From Denitrobaculum sp965225735 (GTDB lineage Bacteria; Pseudomonadota; Alphaproteobacteria; Kiloniellales; Kiloniellaceae), in assembly GCA_965225735.1 (NCBI GenBank), contig CBDDBN010000026.1:186001-250000 (forward strand): DNA of 64,000 nt. Direction: 5' to 3'. Made by a program: the position numbers and the translations under genes. This document shows, piece by piece, positions 46,827 to 55,346 of the stretch; the stretch's first letter is position 1, and each line of letters begins with the position of its first letter. The notes below the pieces were generated by a model that had not been told where the DNA came from, did not search any database, and saw only the letters and a list, made by a program, of their open reading frames with translations.

Positions 46827-47381
46827 TTACGACCGGCAATCCGATAATCGCGTTTCGAGCGCAGCATTGTGTTCCTGAAATGCGACAATCAGTTCTTTGA
46901 AAGGACCTTCTTCAGAAAATTCTTGCCTGACGAATTCGCGCATAGCCGGCCAGTCGGGATGGCCATTGTTCTGCGCTTTCAGCTCCTCGAGGCGCTCTGC
47001 CTGCGCGCGGTAGTCCGGACTGGCCGCCATCACTTCTTTCAGATCATCGTCCGTCCAGCTGAAGTTTCTGAAAGCCGAAAGCCCATTTGTGCTGTCCAGC
47101 CGTCCAGGCGCACTGGAGAGCAGGTGCTCAAACCGAGCGAAGCGCATCTCAGCAAGAAGCACCTGGAGGTCGCGGTTGATATCTGCAAGCGCCGTAAATT
47201 CAGGCCGCTGACGCACGACAAGGTCACGCAAGTCCTTTTGATGAGCGCTCTTCGCGGCCAAATCCGCTGCGGCGACAGCGCGTAGACAAGCCACCCCACC
47301 CTCAGCCGCGCCGGGGGCTTCCATAAGGGACTGCGAAGACAAAGCAACAGCGAAGGCAAGTGCGTATTTTGCTACATGCAT
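46827..47381 (-). CDS. Exported hypothetical protein
   Basis: A 184-residue protein with a signal peptide (about 1-26: KYALAFAVALSSQSLMEAPGAAEG). The rest is helical and charged, with one Cys near the mature N-terminus (about 33) and one four residues from the end of the chain's last helix (about 182), possibly a disulfide linking both ends. The LysR/RutR neighbours give no functional clue. It converges on the gene at 46341. I do not recognise the family. Confidence 0.65.
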   Translation of the reverse strand: MHVAKYALAFAVALSSQSLMEAPGAAEGGVACLRAVAAADLAAKSAHQKDLRDLVVRQRPEFTALADINRDLQVLLAEMRFARFEHLLSSAPGRLDSTNGLSAFRNFSWTDDDLKEVMAASPDYRAQAERLEELKAQNNGHPDWPAMREFVRQEFSEEGPFKELIVAFQEHNAALETRLSDCRS

Positions 47382-47501
47382 GGGTCGGCCTTGGCAAATT
47401 GAGAGCAGACCCCATGGTCTCGCAAAGGCCTTTGCAAAGCGTAAAGAGATTAGTGACGGACGCCCTGCAGCCAGTCCGCTGCCAAATCCGCTAAAACGCG
47501 C

Positions 47502-47690
47502 CTATTTGTCCCCTCGATTCTGGGTACGCTTAATGCGCCAGGCCAGTTTGTTTTGCTCCAACTGCTCACAGTCGGCGTAGGCCTGACTGCCCGGCTCAAG
47601 CCCTCGTTCACTCTGGCAAACCTTCTGGGCTGTGGTCTGACAGGCAGCTAGAGGAAGAGCAAGACAAGAGATGATCAAAATCGAACGCAT
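47502..47690 (-). CDS. Small lipoprotein
   Basis: A 62-residue protein with a lipoprotein signal: MRSILIISCLALPLAAC, where LAAC is the lipobox and Cys17 would be lipidated. The mature part has two further Cys (VCQSERG, ADCEQL) that could pair. ATG 47690 is preceded by GGAGTCAAC; the frame is open to 47744 but without a ribosome site. Small anchored proteins like this are common and their roles mostly unknown. Confidence 0.65.
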   Translation of the reverse strand: MRSILIISCLALPLAACQTTAQKVCQSERGLEPGSQAYADCEQLEQNKLAWRIKRTQNRGDK

Positions 47691-47855
47691 GTTGACTCCG
47701 AATTCTTGGGAGATCGACAAAACCGAAACAGCACTCGAAATCACACTGCAGACGCAAGGCCCGCGCTGTTATAGACATGGGAGCCCTCCCGCCGCTTGGA
47801 AAGCGCCGCGCACGAGGAATTGAAGATCAACCTAACGGCCTCGAGAGCCCGAAAC

Positions 47856-48305
47856 ATGACCCTGCACCTGCGACCCGCGGAAGCCGCCGACCTGAGCGAC
47901 CTACTTAATCTCTACAGGCAACTCAATCCAACCGACCCAGAGCCGAACCCAATTGCTGCGGAAGCCTTGTTCTCGCAGATGCTCGCCAATCCGATGACGC
48001 GGATCCTCGCCGCCTGCGCGGGCAAGGCATTGGTCTCCACCTGCACGCTCGTGGTCGCGCCAAACCTGACCAGAGGCCTCGCGCCCTATGCCGTCATCGA
48101 GAACGTCGTAACCGACGCCGCCTTCCGAGGTCAGGGTGCGGGTAAGGCGGTGATGAACTATGCGATCGAGCAGGCCTGGGAAGCTGGTTGCTACAAAGTC
48201 ATGTTGATGACCGGCACCCAACGTGAAGGCACAATTGCCTTTTATGAATCCCTCGGCTTTCGTAGCGACAGTAAGACTGCCATGGACCTGCGCCGGCCGG
48301 AATAG
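47856..48305 (+). CDS. GNAT-family N-acetyltransferase
   Basis: A 149-residue acetyl-CoA-dependent acetyltransferase. The fold markers are LHLRPAEAADLSDLLNLYRQL at the start, the strand APYAVIENVVTD, the acetyl-CoA pyrophosphate loop RGQGAGKAVM, and the C-terminal AFYESLGF. The acceptor is unknown. ATG 47856 is chosen (GAGAG 8 nt upstream); TTG 47820 or 47796 would add residues not typical of the family. It converges on the TctA gene with 5 bp between stops. Confidence 0.85.
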   Translation: MTLHLRPAEAADLSDLLNLYRQLNPTDPEPNPIAAEALFSQMLANPMTRILAACAGKALVSTCTLVVAPNLTRGLAPYAVIENVVTDAAFRGQGAGKAVMNYAIEQAWEAGCYKVMLMTGTQREGTIAFYESLGFRSDSKTAMDLRRPE

Positions 48306-48310
48306 CGAGG

Positions 48311-49825
48311 CTAGCCAGCCTTCATCTTGCGCGAGACCAGTTTGAACAACGGCAGGCACAGCAGCACCAAAGCAATCACCATGATGACGCCCGAATAGGG
48401 CCGCTCGAAAAAGATCGAGAGCGAGCCGTTCCCGATCAGCAGGGACTGACGCAGCGCCGGCTCGGCCAGCGGGCCCAACACGATGGCCAACACGGCTGGT
48501 GCCAACGGATAGTCGAGTTTGCGCAGCAGATAGCCAAAGATGCCGAAGATCAGCATCAGCCAGACATCATGCAGGTCCTGGGTCGGCGCGTAGCCGCCGA
48601 TCAGACAGAGCACGAAAATGATCGGGGCCAGAATCGTGAAAGGCAGCTTAAGAACCCAAATGAAGGCCGGAATAAAGGCAATGTTGATCAGCAGCGCAAA
48701 GATGTTGGCCGCGTAAAGGCTGGCGATCAGCCCCCAGACGAAAGAGCGATTCTCGGTAAAGAGCAGAGGGCCCGGCTCCAGCCCCCAGATCACCATGCCG
48801 CCTAGCAGGATCGCAGTGGTGGGCGAACCGGGAATGCCGAGGGTCAGCATCGGCAACATAGAACCGGTGCTGGCCGCATTGTTTGCGGACTCCGGCGCGA
48901 CCACGCCTTCCAGTGACCCCTTGCCAAAGCTGTCGGGCTGCTTCGACATCTGCTTACCGATGCCGTACGCCATCAAGGATCCCGGCGTGGCGCCGGCCGC
49001 CGGCAGGATACCGACGAAGTATCCCAGGAAGGAGCCCATGATCATGGTCCGCCAGGTCGCGATCAGCTCGCGTAGGTTTCCGAGCATGCGCGGAATGGTG
49101 ATGGTCGCGTCCGACAACATGCTCATGCCTTTGGCCTTGCGGTGTTCTTCCACCGTCCAGAGCATCTCGCCGATGCCGTAGATGCCGATCGCCAACACCA
49201 GGAAATTGATGCCGTGCATAAAGCCGGTGATGCCGCCGAAGATCAGACGCGGCTCACCACTGATGATGTCCAGACCGACAGCGCTGAGGACCAGGCCGAC
49301 GCAGATGGAAAAGAGCGTCTTGTAGATGTCATCGCCGCCAAGCCCGACGAAGGTCGCAAAGGCCAGCATCATCAGAGCGAATTCTTCCGGTGCACCGAAG
49401 ACCAGAGCCACATGGGCGAGCGGCGGCGCGAAGAAGGTGAAGAGAACGACTGATATGGAACCGCCGATGAAGGAGGCGACTGCAGCACCAGTGAGGGCCT
49501 TGTCGGCCAACCCTGATTTGGCCAGCGGCCGGCCGTCGAATGTAGTCGCAACCGCTGTAGAGGCGCCCGGAATCCCCAGCATGATCGAGGAGATGGCGCC
49601 GCCGTACATAGCTCCGTAGTAAAGCGCCGCCAGGAAGATAATGGCGCCGGTCGGCGGCACCAGGAAAGTCAGAGGAAGCAGGATCGCAACGCCGTTTACC
49701 GAACCCAGCCCCGGCATAGCGCCAATGAAGAGTCCCAAGGTGCAACCGACCAGAACCAGCAACAGATTCATCGGCTGGAATGCGACCGCAAATCCGTCCG
49801 CCAGAAAACCAAGGATTTCAATCAT
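48311..49825 (-). CDS. tctA: Tripartite tricarboxylate transporter large permease TctA
   Basis: A 504-residue membrane protein with about 12 helices, the large TctA subunit. Family motifs include LGLFIGAMPGLGSVNGVAILLP near the N-terminus, GIPGASTAVATTFDG, GILPAAGATPGSLMAYG and LGIPGSPTTAILLGG. It imports a carboxylate delivered by the binding protein, driven by the cation gradient. The small subunit lies 63 bp upstream and the binding protein farther upstream, so the order of transcription is C, B, A. Confidence 0.93.
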   Translation of the reverse strand: MIEILGFLADGFAVAFQPMNLLLVLVGCTLGLFIGAMPGLGSVNGVAILLPLTFLVPPTGAIIFLAALYYGAMYGGAISSIMLGIPGASTAVATTFDGRPLAKSGLADKALTGAAVASFIGGSISVVLFTFFAPPLAHVALVFGAPEEFALMMLAFATFVGLGGDDIYKTLFSICVGLVLSAVGLDIISGEPRLIFGGITGFMHGINFLVLAIGIYGIGEMLWTVEEHRKAKGMSMLSDATITIPRMLGNLRELIATWRTMIMGSFLGYFVGILPAAGATPGSLMAYGIGKQMSKQPDSFGKGSLEGVVAPESANNAASTGSMLPMLTLGIPGSPTTAILLGGMVIWGLEPGPLLFTENRSFVWGLIASLYAANIFALLINIAFIPAFIWVLKLPFTILAPIIFVLCLIGGYAPTQDLHDVWLMLIFGIFGYLLRKLDYPLAPAVLAIVLGPLAEPALRQSLLIGNGSLSIFFERPYSGVIMVIALVLLCLPLFKLVSRKMKAG

Positions 49826-49888
49826 TGAGCTGTTTCATTCCCCCAAATGCCCCCTCGCCTGCTTCGAACCCGCCACATCCGCGGCGGC

Positions 49889-50392
49889 TCATAGGAAGAT
49901 GCGATAAAGCGGATAGAAAAGTTCTTCGGTTAAACCCTTAGGCAGCGTGATCTTCAGCATGATCTCGAAGAAGAAGAAGGTGACCACCGGAATGATCAGC
50001 GCAAGGCCGACGGACAGCAGCCAGCCGTGCCGTCCCATAACCTTGAGATAAAAGATCAGGAACAACGGCAGTGCGCCGTAAACACCGATAAAGCTAAAGA
50101 GTGCAACGGTGACAATCAGCGCGACCGCCACAGCCCCGACGTCGATCAAAACCGGCAGGCTGACAAAGACCTTCTCCGAGTTCGCCACCGAACCTTTCCG
50201 CCGGACCCAATTGGCAATAATACCAATGCAGGACAGCAGCATGACCGCCGCCAACCAAAAGGGCCAAGCGCCGCCGCCGGGCCCTTCGTCTTCGATCCAG
50301 CCGATTGGGAGTTCGGCGCTCTTGAACATCAGATAAATGGAAAAGACGCTCATCAGGAGCGCCATCGCGAGCTCAGCAGTTCGCTGTGTCAC
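49889..50392 (-). CDS. tctB: Tripartite tricarboxylate transporter small permease TctB
   Basis: A 167-residue protein with four hydrophobic segments, the usual TctB layout (AMALLMSVFSIYLMFKSAELP; WPFWLAAVMLLSCIGIIANW; two more at the C-terminal half). GTG 50392 with GGGGAGA about 9 nt upstream is the best start; a TTG at 50419 is open but lacks a ribosome site. It lies between the binding-protein gene (with an intervening terminator-like hairpin) and tctA. Confidence 0.85.
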   Translation of the reverse strand: MTQRTAELAMALLMSVFSIYLMFKSAELPIGWIEDEGPGGGAWPFWLAAVMLLSCIGIIANWVRRKGSVANSEKVFVSLPVLIDVGAVAVALIVTVALFSFIGVYGALPLFLIFYLKVMGRHGWLLSVGLALIIPVVTFFFFEIMLKITLPKGLTEELFYPLYRIFL

Positions 50393-50480
50393 AGCTGCAA
50401 TTCTCCCCGTTGGCAGCAACGGCTTTGCGGAACGGAAACGCCGACAGACGGAATTCGGTCAGTGTCGGTTTCTCCCTGTC

Positions 50481-50570
50481 AAAAAAAGGGGCGCCGGAGG
50501 ATCAAGGGTTGGATCTGGCAGGGGTACGGCATCCGAGATCCATGAATACCCAACCACCGTCCGGCGCCCC
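50481..50570 (-). terminator. Terminator-like hairpin between tctC-type gene and tctB
   Basis: On the minus strand an 11-bp perfect stem GGGGCGCCGGA / TCCGGCGCCCC encloses 61 nt, inside which GGTTGG/CCAACC can form a further helix; TTTTTTT follows. It lies 20 bp after the binding-protein stop and about 90 bp before tctB, so it can lower expression of the membrane subunits relative to the binding protein. Confidence 0.75.
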
Positions 50571-50590
50571 ATCTCGGAGGAGATCTGCGA

Positions 50591-51592
50591 CTACTTGATA
50601 GCGCCCATCTTCACCAGCATGCTGTGGTGAATATCACGCTCCTTTTTCCAGTAAGCCATGAGCGCATCACCGGTCAGCATTTCACCCTGCAACGCTTTTT
50701 TGCTGCGGTAGTCCTGCCACTCCGCGGACTCAAAGACCTTGGTGAAGAGGCCGGTGTAATACTCTTTGGCCTCGTCGCTCATGTTGGGGGCGCCGACCAC
50801 AGTCCGCTGCATGTAGTAAACGAAATCCTGTCCCAGTTCCTTGAAGGTCGGGGCGTCGGGGAAGAGACCGATCCGCTCGTCTGTGAAGCAGGCCAGGGGT
50901 TTCGTTTTGCCGGCCTCGAAGAAGCCCAACTGCTCCGACGGATTATTGACCGTTGAATGGGCGTTGTTGCCCGCCAGTTCCTTTGCGACCTTGCCGCCAC
51001 CCTTGTAGGGCACGTATTTCATATCGAGGCCGTAGGAGGTGTTAAGAAAATCTGTCAGGAGATTGTCCTCGGAGGCCTTGCCGGTGCCAGCCATGATCCA
51101 GCCGCTGCCCTGAGACTTCACCGCCGCCACGTATTCTTCGACGTTTGTGATCTCCTCACGGTCGGAGTTGACCCAGAGACAGAAGGTGTCCTCGGCCATA
51201 CGCGCGACCGGCGTGAATTCTTCGATGTCGACGCCCAGGCCCGGCTGACGCAACGGCGTCGTATAGAAGCTGTTTAGGGTGAACATGATGGTGTGGTTGT
51301 CACCCTTCTTGCCCTTCAGGTAGACAAGGGCTTCGGCGCCCGACCCGCCGGGTTTGTTAACAGGTGTCACGGGAACCGGTGCGAAGTCGTTCTTGGCAAT
51401 GATGCTCTGCATCAACCGCACCGCCTTGTCGGCGCCGCCGCCCTTGCCGGCCATGACGACAAACTCGATCGGTTTCTGAGGTTCGAAGGCGACAGCCGAA
51501 TCGCTCACGGCGACCGACGTCAAAAGTGCGGAGGCCGCCACAACGCCGAGCATTTTACCTCCCCGCAACAGTACCTGTTTACAGTCTTCCAT
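50591..51592 (-). CDS. TctC/Bug-family periplasmic substrate-binding protein
   Basis: A 333-residue binding protein with a signal peptide (GKMLGVVAASALLTSVAVSDSAVAFEP). The Bug pattern is present: PIEFVVMAGKGGGADKAVRLM (first ligand loop), VTPVNKPGGSGAEALVYL, and the second-lobe GRE-like region through DERIGLFPDAPTFKELG. Bug proteins bind carboxylates such as citrate, tartrate or terephthalate; the ligand here is unknown. It is first in its operon, followed by the terminator-like hairpin and the two permease genes. Confidence 0.9.
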   Translation of the reverse strand: MEDCKQVLLRGGKMLGVVAASALLTSVAVSDSAVAFEPQKPIEFVVMAGKGGGADKAVRLMQSIIAKNDFAPVPVTPVNKPGGSGAEALVYLKGKKGDNHTIMFTLNSFYTTPLRQPGLGVDIEEFTPVARMAEDTFCLWVNSDREEITNVEEYVAAVKSQGSGWIMAGTGKASEDNLLTDFLNTSYGLDMKYVPYKGGGKVAKELAGNNAHSTVNNPSEQLGFFEAGKTKPLACFTDERIGLFPDAPTFKELGQDFVYYMQRTVVGAPNMSDEAKEYYTGLFTKVFESAEWQDYRSKKALQGEMLTGDALMAYWKKERDIHHSMLVKMGAIK

Positions 51593-51985
51593 CCTTGAAC
51601 TCCCACGATTTGCGCCTGAGCGCGTTAATTAAATTCTATGCCGCCTCTTAGTTTCACCCCTTGGTTTCACCTGTATGACGGATAAAAAGTGGTTGTATAA
51701 AAGAAAGAGGCTCGCCTCTCCCGGGATGAATGTTATGCAGCCTTCGATTGATTTTGCAACAGGCAGATTACCGTGAGAGTGTTACGTCAGCACCACTGCC
51801 ATATCGCGAAGAAGGTAAACCCTGTCAACTAGGGCGCGAAGTCATTGATTCTTCTAGAAGTAGAAGTTTGACAGCTTGGAATCGCATTTTAGGAAAAGGT
51901 CTAAGGAAAGGGCGTCAGAGTATTTCAACACGAACAAACATGATTGCCAGGGCGGCAAAACTAACCTCTGATTTCAGAGTCTTCT
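51593..51985. other. Gene-free region between tctC-type gene and LysR gene
   Basis: About 390 bp, AT-richer than its neighbours, with no supported gene. A weak minus-strand terminator, AGAGG-CGAG-CCTCT then TTCTTTT (51698-51719), may end the LysR transcript. The part next to 51592 must hold the transporter promoter, but no strong -35/-10 pair is evident. A CTTCTAGAAG palindrome lies near 51860. Confidence 0.45.
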
Positions 51986-52903
51986 CTAAGTTTGACCCTT
52001 CAGCCAGTCGACCACCTTCCGACTGGTCTCGCTTTCGACGCTATGGCGCGGGGTAACGGCACAGAGGGGTTTTTCACTAGGCAGAGAGAACTTGAAAGCC
52101 TGCACCAGACGTCCTCGTGCCAGAGCGGCTTCGACCAGCGGCTGATGCCCGATCAGCAAGCCTGCGCCATCGATTGCCGCCTGCACAGCAAGGCTGTAGA
52201 GCGAGAACACGGGCCCGCTGCGCCCGTCGCTTGCGTGGCGATGACGCCCGCTGTGCGCACGTGCCGCCTGCAGCCACTCCGGCCAGTCGTCCCTCCATGT
52301 CTCGTCATGCAGCAGAACATCGTGCGAGGGCGTGCCGGCACGCTTGAGTTTGGCCGCAAGTTCGGGCGTGCAGACCGGAAAAAGTCGGTCTTCGCAAAGC
52401 ACAGTACAGTCCACGGCATCCGGCACTTCGTTCAGAAAGAACAAGGCCAGATCGAAGGATTCGCGCTGCAGGTTCGGCAGGTTTTCCATCGCCGTCACCG
52501 AGATCAGCAGATCGGGAAAAGCCGCACGCAGCGCCGGCAGGCGGGGCGAGAGCCAGAGCTGCGCGACCGATGGCAAGGCCGCAATGCGAATCGAACCGGG
52601 CATTCCGGCACGGCGCAAACGCTGGGCCACAGCTCCAAGGTCATCGAGCGCCGCACTCAGATCCGGCAACGCGGCCCGACCCAGGTCCGTAAGACGCACA
52701 CCCTGCGCCTTACGCTCGAAAAGCCGGCAACCGGCCCAGTCTTCCAGAACCTTGATCTGCTGTGCGACAGCGCCTGGAGTCACCGCAAGCTCTTCCCCGG
52801 CCAAGACGAACGACTCATGCCGGGCGGCGGCCTCGAAAGCCCGCAGGGCCTTTAAAGGAACGGATTTGGATTTGGGGGGATCGACGGCCACACAAAGACT
52901 CAT
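51986..52903 (-). CDS. LysR-family regulator, GcvA-like
   Basis: A LysR regulator of about 305 residues: VPLKALRAFEAAARHESFVLAGEELAVTPGAVAQQIKVLED is the GcvA-type HTH (note the preference for AVSQQI/AVAQQI), with RLFERKAQGVRLTDLG as wing, then the effector domain. The frame is open to 53008, but ATG 52903 matches the family start; the ribosome site is weak. It is divergent from the SHMT-like gene, which it probably controls, perhaps in response to an amino acid. Confidence 0.87.
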   Translation of the reverse strand: MSLCVAVDPPKSKSVPLKALRAFEAAARHESFVLAGEELAVTPGAVAQQIKVLEDWAGCRLFERKAQGVRLTDLGRAALPDLSAALDDLGAVAQRLRRAGMPGSIRIAALPSVAQLWLSPRLPALRAAFPDLLISVTAMENLPNLQRESFDLALFFLNEVPDAVDCTVLCEDRLFPVCTPELAAKLKRAGTPSHDVLLHDETWRDDWPEWLQAARAHSGRHRHASDGRSGPVFSLYSLAVQAAIDGAGLLIGHQPLVEAALARGRLVQAFKFSLPSEKPLCAVTPRHSVESETSRKVVDWLKGQT

Positions 52904-53026
52904 TTTTTCTATGCCTAGATCCGAAGATAACTGGTTTGCCCGCCGGCCGCCAGACCTGCCATTCTCCAAAGCGAATGAGACTGCGCCGCGCCCTGAGCCT
53001 GTTCGCACCGAGAGAGAAAGAAGATC

Positions 53027-54352
53027 ATGCCGAAGCTAGATTACCGACGCTGGGTGCCGGAGACGGCCGAAGCCTACATTCAGGCCATCGCCGCCGAGAC
53101 CGCAAAAGAGACGTCGGACCGGATCGAAACCCGCATCGACGAGCTGATGTCAGAGAACCGGACGATCCACGAGCGCGACTGCATCAATCTGAATCCGGCC
53201 ACCAACATCATGAACCCCAAGGCGGAGGCCGCCCTGGCCCAAGGTCTCGGCTCGCGCCCCTCGCTCGGCTATCCGGGCGATAAGTACGAGATGGGCCTTG
53301 AGGCCATTGAGAAAATCGAGGTTATCGCAGCGGAGCTGGCCGCCGAGATCTTCGATGCCCGTTTCGCCGAGATCCGAGTGGCGTCAGGCGCGCTTTCCAA
53401 CCTCTATGCCTTCATGGCCACCTGTCAGCCTGGCGATGCCGTCATCGTGCCACCCGCGGAGATCGGCGGTCACGTCACCCATCACGGTGCCGGCGCCGCA
53501 GGACTTTACGGCGTCGAGATCCATACCGCGCCCGTCGATGCTGCCGGCTATTCGGTCGATGTTGAAGGCCTGCGCAACTTGGCGCAGCGGGTCCGGCCAA
53601 AACTCATCACTCTTGGCGGCAGCCTCAACCTCCTGCCGCATCCCGTCGCCGAAGTCCGGGAAATCGCGGACGAGGTTGGGGCGCACCTACTGTTCGACGC
53701 CGCGCATCTCTGCGGCATGATCGCGGGCGGCGCCTGGCCGAACCCGCTGCGCGAAGGCGCCCATGTCATGACCATGAGCACATACAAATCACTCGGCGGT
53801 CCCGCCGGTGGTCTGATCGTTACCAACGACGACGCACTGGCCGAACGCCTCGACGCCATCGCCTTTCCGGGCCTAACAGCCAATTTCGATGCGGCGAAAT
53901 CCGCGGCTTTGGCGCTCTCTTTGCTTGACTGGCGGGAACAGGGCACAGCCTATGCCGCCGCCATGGTCGAGACTTCGAAGGCATTGGCTCACGCGCTGTC
54001 GGACCAGGGTCTGCCCGTGTTTTCGACAGCGCAAGGCTTCACGAGCTCTCATCAATTCGCGCTGGAGGCTCATGCTTTTGGCGGCGGTCAGACAGCCGCC
54101 AAGCGTCTGCGCCAGGCCAACATTTTGACCTGCGGCATTGGCTTGCCTCTCGATGCGGTGCCGGGGGATATGAACGGCCTGCGGATCGGGACACCTGAGA
54201 TCGTGCGATGGGGCATGACCGCATCGGATATGCCGGAACTGGCGGCCCTCCTCGCTCGCGGTTTGAAAGGAGATCCGGATACCGGTTTGGCGGACGAGGT
54301 GACAACCTTCCGACGGCGTTTTTCCGACCTGCATTTTATTCGGAACTCGTGA
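53027..54352 (+). CDS. Serine hydroxymethyltransferase-like PLP enzyme
   Basis: A 441-residue fold-type I PLP enzyme of the SHMT superfamily. The PLP lysine is Lys254 in MSTYKSLGGPAGG; the pyridine-binding Asp224 and stacking partner lie in FDAAHLCGMI; NIMNPKAEAAL and SLGYPGDKYEMG are SHMT-like. In housekeeping GlyA the lysine is preceded by His (THKT); here it is Tyr, and overall divergence suggests a different substrate, such as a modified serine/threonine or a retro-aldol reaction. GAGAGAGAAAG precedes the ATG. It is divergent from the LysR gene and convergent with hutG. Confidence 0.82.
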   Translation: MPKLDYRRWVPETAEAYIQAIAAETAKETSDRIETRIDELMSENRTIHERDCINLNPATNIMNPKAEAALAQGLGSRPSLGYPGDKYEMGLEAIEKIEVIAAELAAEIFDARFAEIRVASGALSNLYAFMATCQPGDAVIVPPAEIGGHVTHHGAGAAGLYGVEIHTAPVDAAGYSVDVEGLRNLAQRVRPKLITLGGSLNLLPHPVAEVREIADEVGAHLLFDAAHLCGMIAGGAWPNPLREGAHVMTMSTYKSLGGPAGGLIVTNDDALAERLDAIAFPGLTANFDAAKSAALALSLLDWREQGTAYAAAMVETSKALAHALSDQGLPVFSTAQGFTSSHQFALEAHAFGGGQTAAKRLRQANILTCGIGLPLDAVPGDMNGLRIGTPEIVRWGMTASDMPELAALLARGLKGDPDTGLADEVTTFRRRFSDLHFIRNS

Positions 54353-54356
54353 TAAG

Positions 54357-55151
54357 TCAGGCGTCCCGCGCCCAGGCCACGATGCTTTCCAGGAACCGCC
54401 GCAGAACCGGCCGCACGCCGGTCGCCAGGTCCTCCCGGAACCCAAAGGGCGGATCCTCGTTCATATAGGTTGCCCAGGACTGTTCCAGCTGAATGGCATG
54501 GACGCGGTTCGCGGGATCGCCGTAGTGCCGTGTGATGTATCCACCCTTAAAGCGGCCGTCGATAACGAAACTATAGTCGGCGGTCACCTGCGCGATATCG
54601 CCCAGCCGCGTCAGCAACTCCGGCGCCGCCGTAACGCCGCCCCCACTGCCGAGATTGAGGTCCGTCAGGCGGCCTTCAAAGAAACGCGGCACCTCACTAC
54701 GGATCGAGTGCGCGTCCCAGAGCACCGCCACGCCGTGCCGTTCACGAATCGCCGCGAGCTCGCCAGCAAGCCGGTCGTGATAGGGTTGCCAGACGGCCGC
54801 GCGCCGCTCCGCAACTTCCGCTTCGTCGGGCTGCTCGCCCGCCCGATAAAGCGGTGCTTCAGAAAAGCTGCTGGTCGGGCAGAGTTCGGTGTTGTTGGCG
54901 CCGGGATAAAGCGGCTTGCCGCTGGGATCCCGATTGAGGTCGATGACGTAACGGGAGTGTGTCGCCCGGATTGTCGAGATGCCCAGGTCGTCGAGAAAGT
55001 CATAGAGCTGCGGCAGATGCCAGTCGGTATCGGGCACCTCCAGCGCAGCCGGCGTCATGCGTGCCTGCAGCTTCGGCGGAATGAAAACTCCGCTGTGCGG
55101 CATCGACAAGAGAACCGGCGCATCTCCTGGCGTAAAGACAAAGGGCTCCAT
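54357..55151 (-). CDS. hutG: N-formylglutamate deformylase (HutG-like)
   Basis: A 264-residue zinc amidohydrolase of the N-formylglutamate family: LLSMPHSGVFIPP near the start, SRYVIDLNRDPSG, and WDAHSIRSEVP carry the metal and substrate residues. It frees glutamate and formate in the five-step histidine pathway. ATG 55151 is the family start, after GGGAAT; the longer frame to 55313 encodes no sensible leader. It is divergent from hutC with a HutC box between them. The other hut genes lie outside the window. Confidence 0.88.
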   Translation of the reverse strand: MEPFVFTPGDAPVLLSMPHSGVFIPPKLQARMTPAALEVPDTDWHLPQLYDFLDDLGISTIRATHSRYVIDLNRDPSGKPLYPGANNTELCPTSSFSEAPLYRAGEQPDEAEVAERRAAVWQPYHDRLAGELAAIRERHGVAVLWDAHSIRSEVPRFFEGRLTDLNLGSGGGVTAAPELLTRLGDIAQVTADYSFVIDGRFKGGYITRHYGDPANRVHAIQLEQSWATYMNEDPPFGFREDLATGVRPVLRRFLESIVAWARDA

Positions 55152-55234
55152 CGGATTCCCAAAAAATGTAACGATTTTACAGAAATGCCTCTTCCAGGCC
55201 CTTCTGGCAAGCCATGCTGGCCATCTCCCGCAGA

Positions 55235-55248
55235 CTTGTCTATACAAG
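55235..55248. promoter_or_regulatory. HutC operator between hutG and hutC
   Basis: CTTGTCTATACAAG differs by one base from the described HutC palindrome CTTGTATATACAAG. It lies 84 bp upstream of hutG and 99 bp upstream of hutC, placed to control both. Confidence 0.8.
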
Positions 55249-55346
55249 CAAGAGAAACAGGCGCAAACAGCGGTTGGGTCCCAATGCCGCAAAAGAGCCA
55301 ACAATAGGGGCAAATAACAGGCCGTCAGGTGATCGGATCGGACCGA

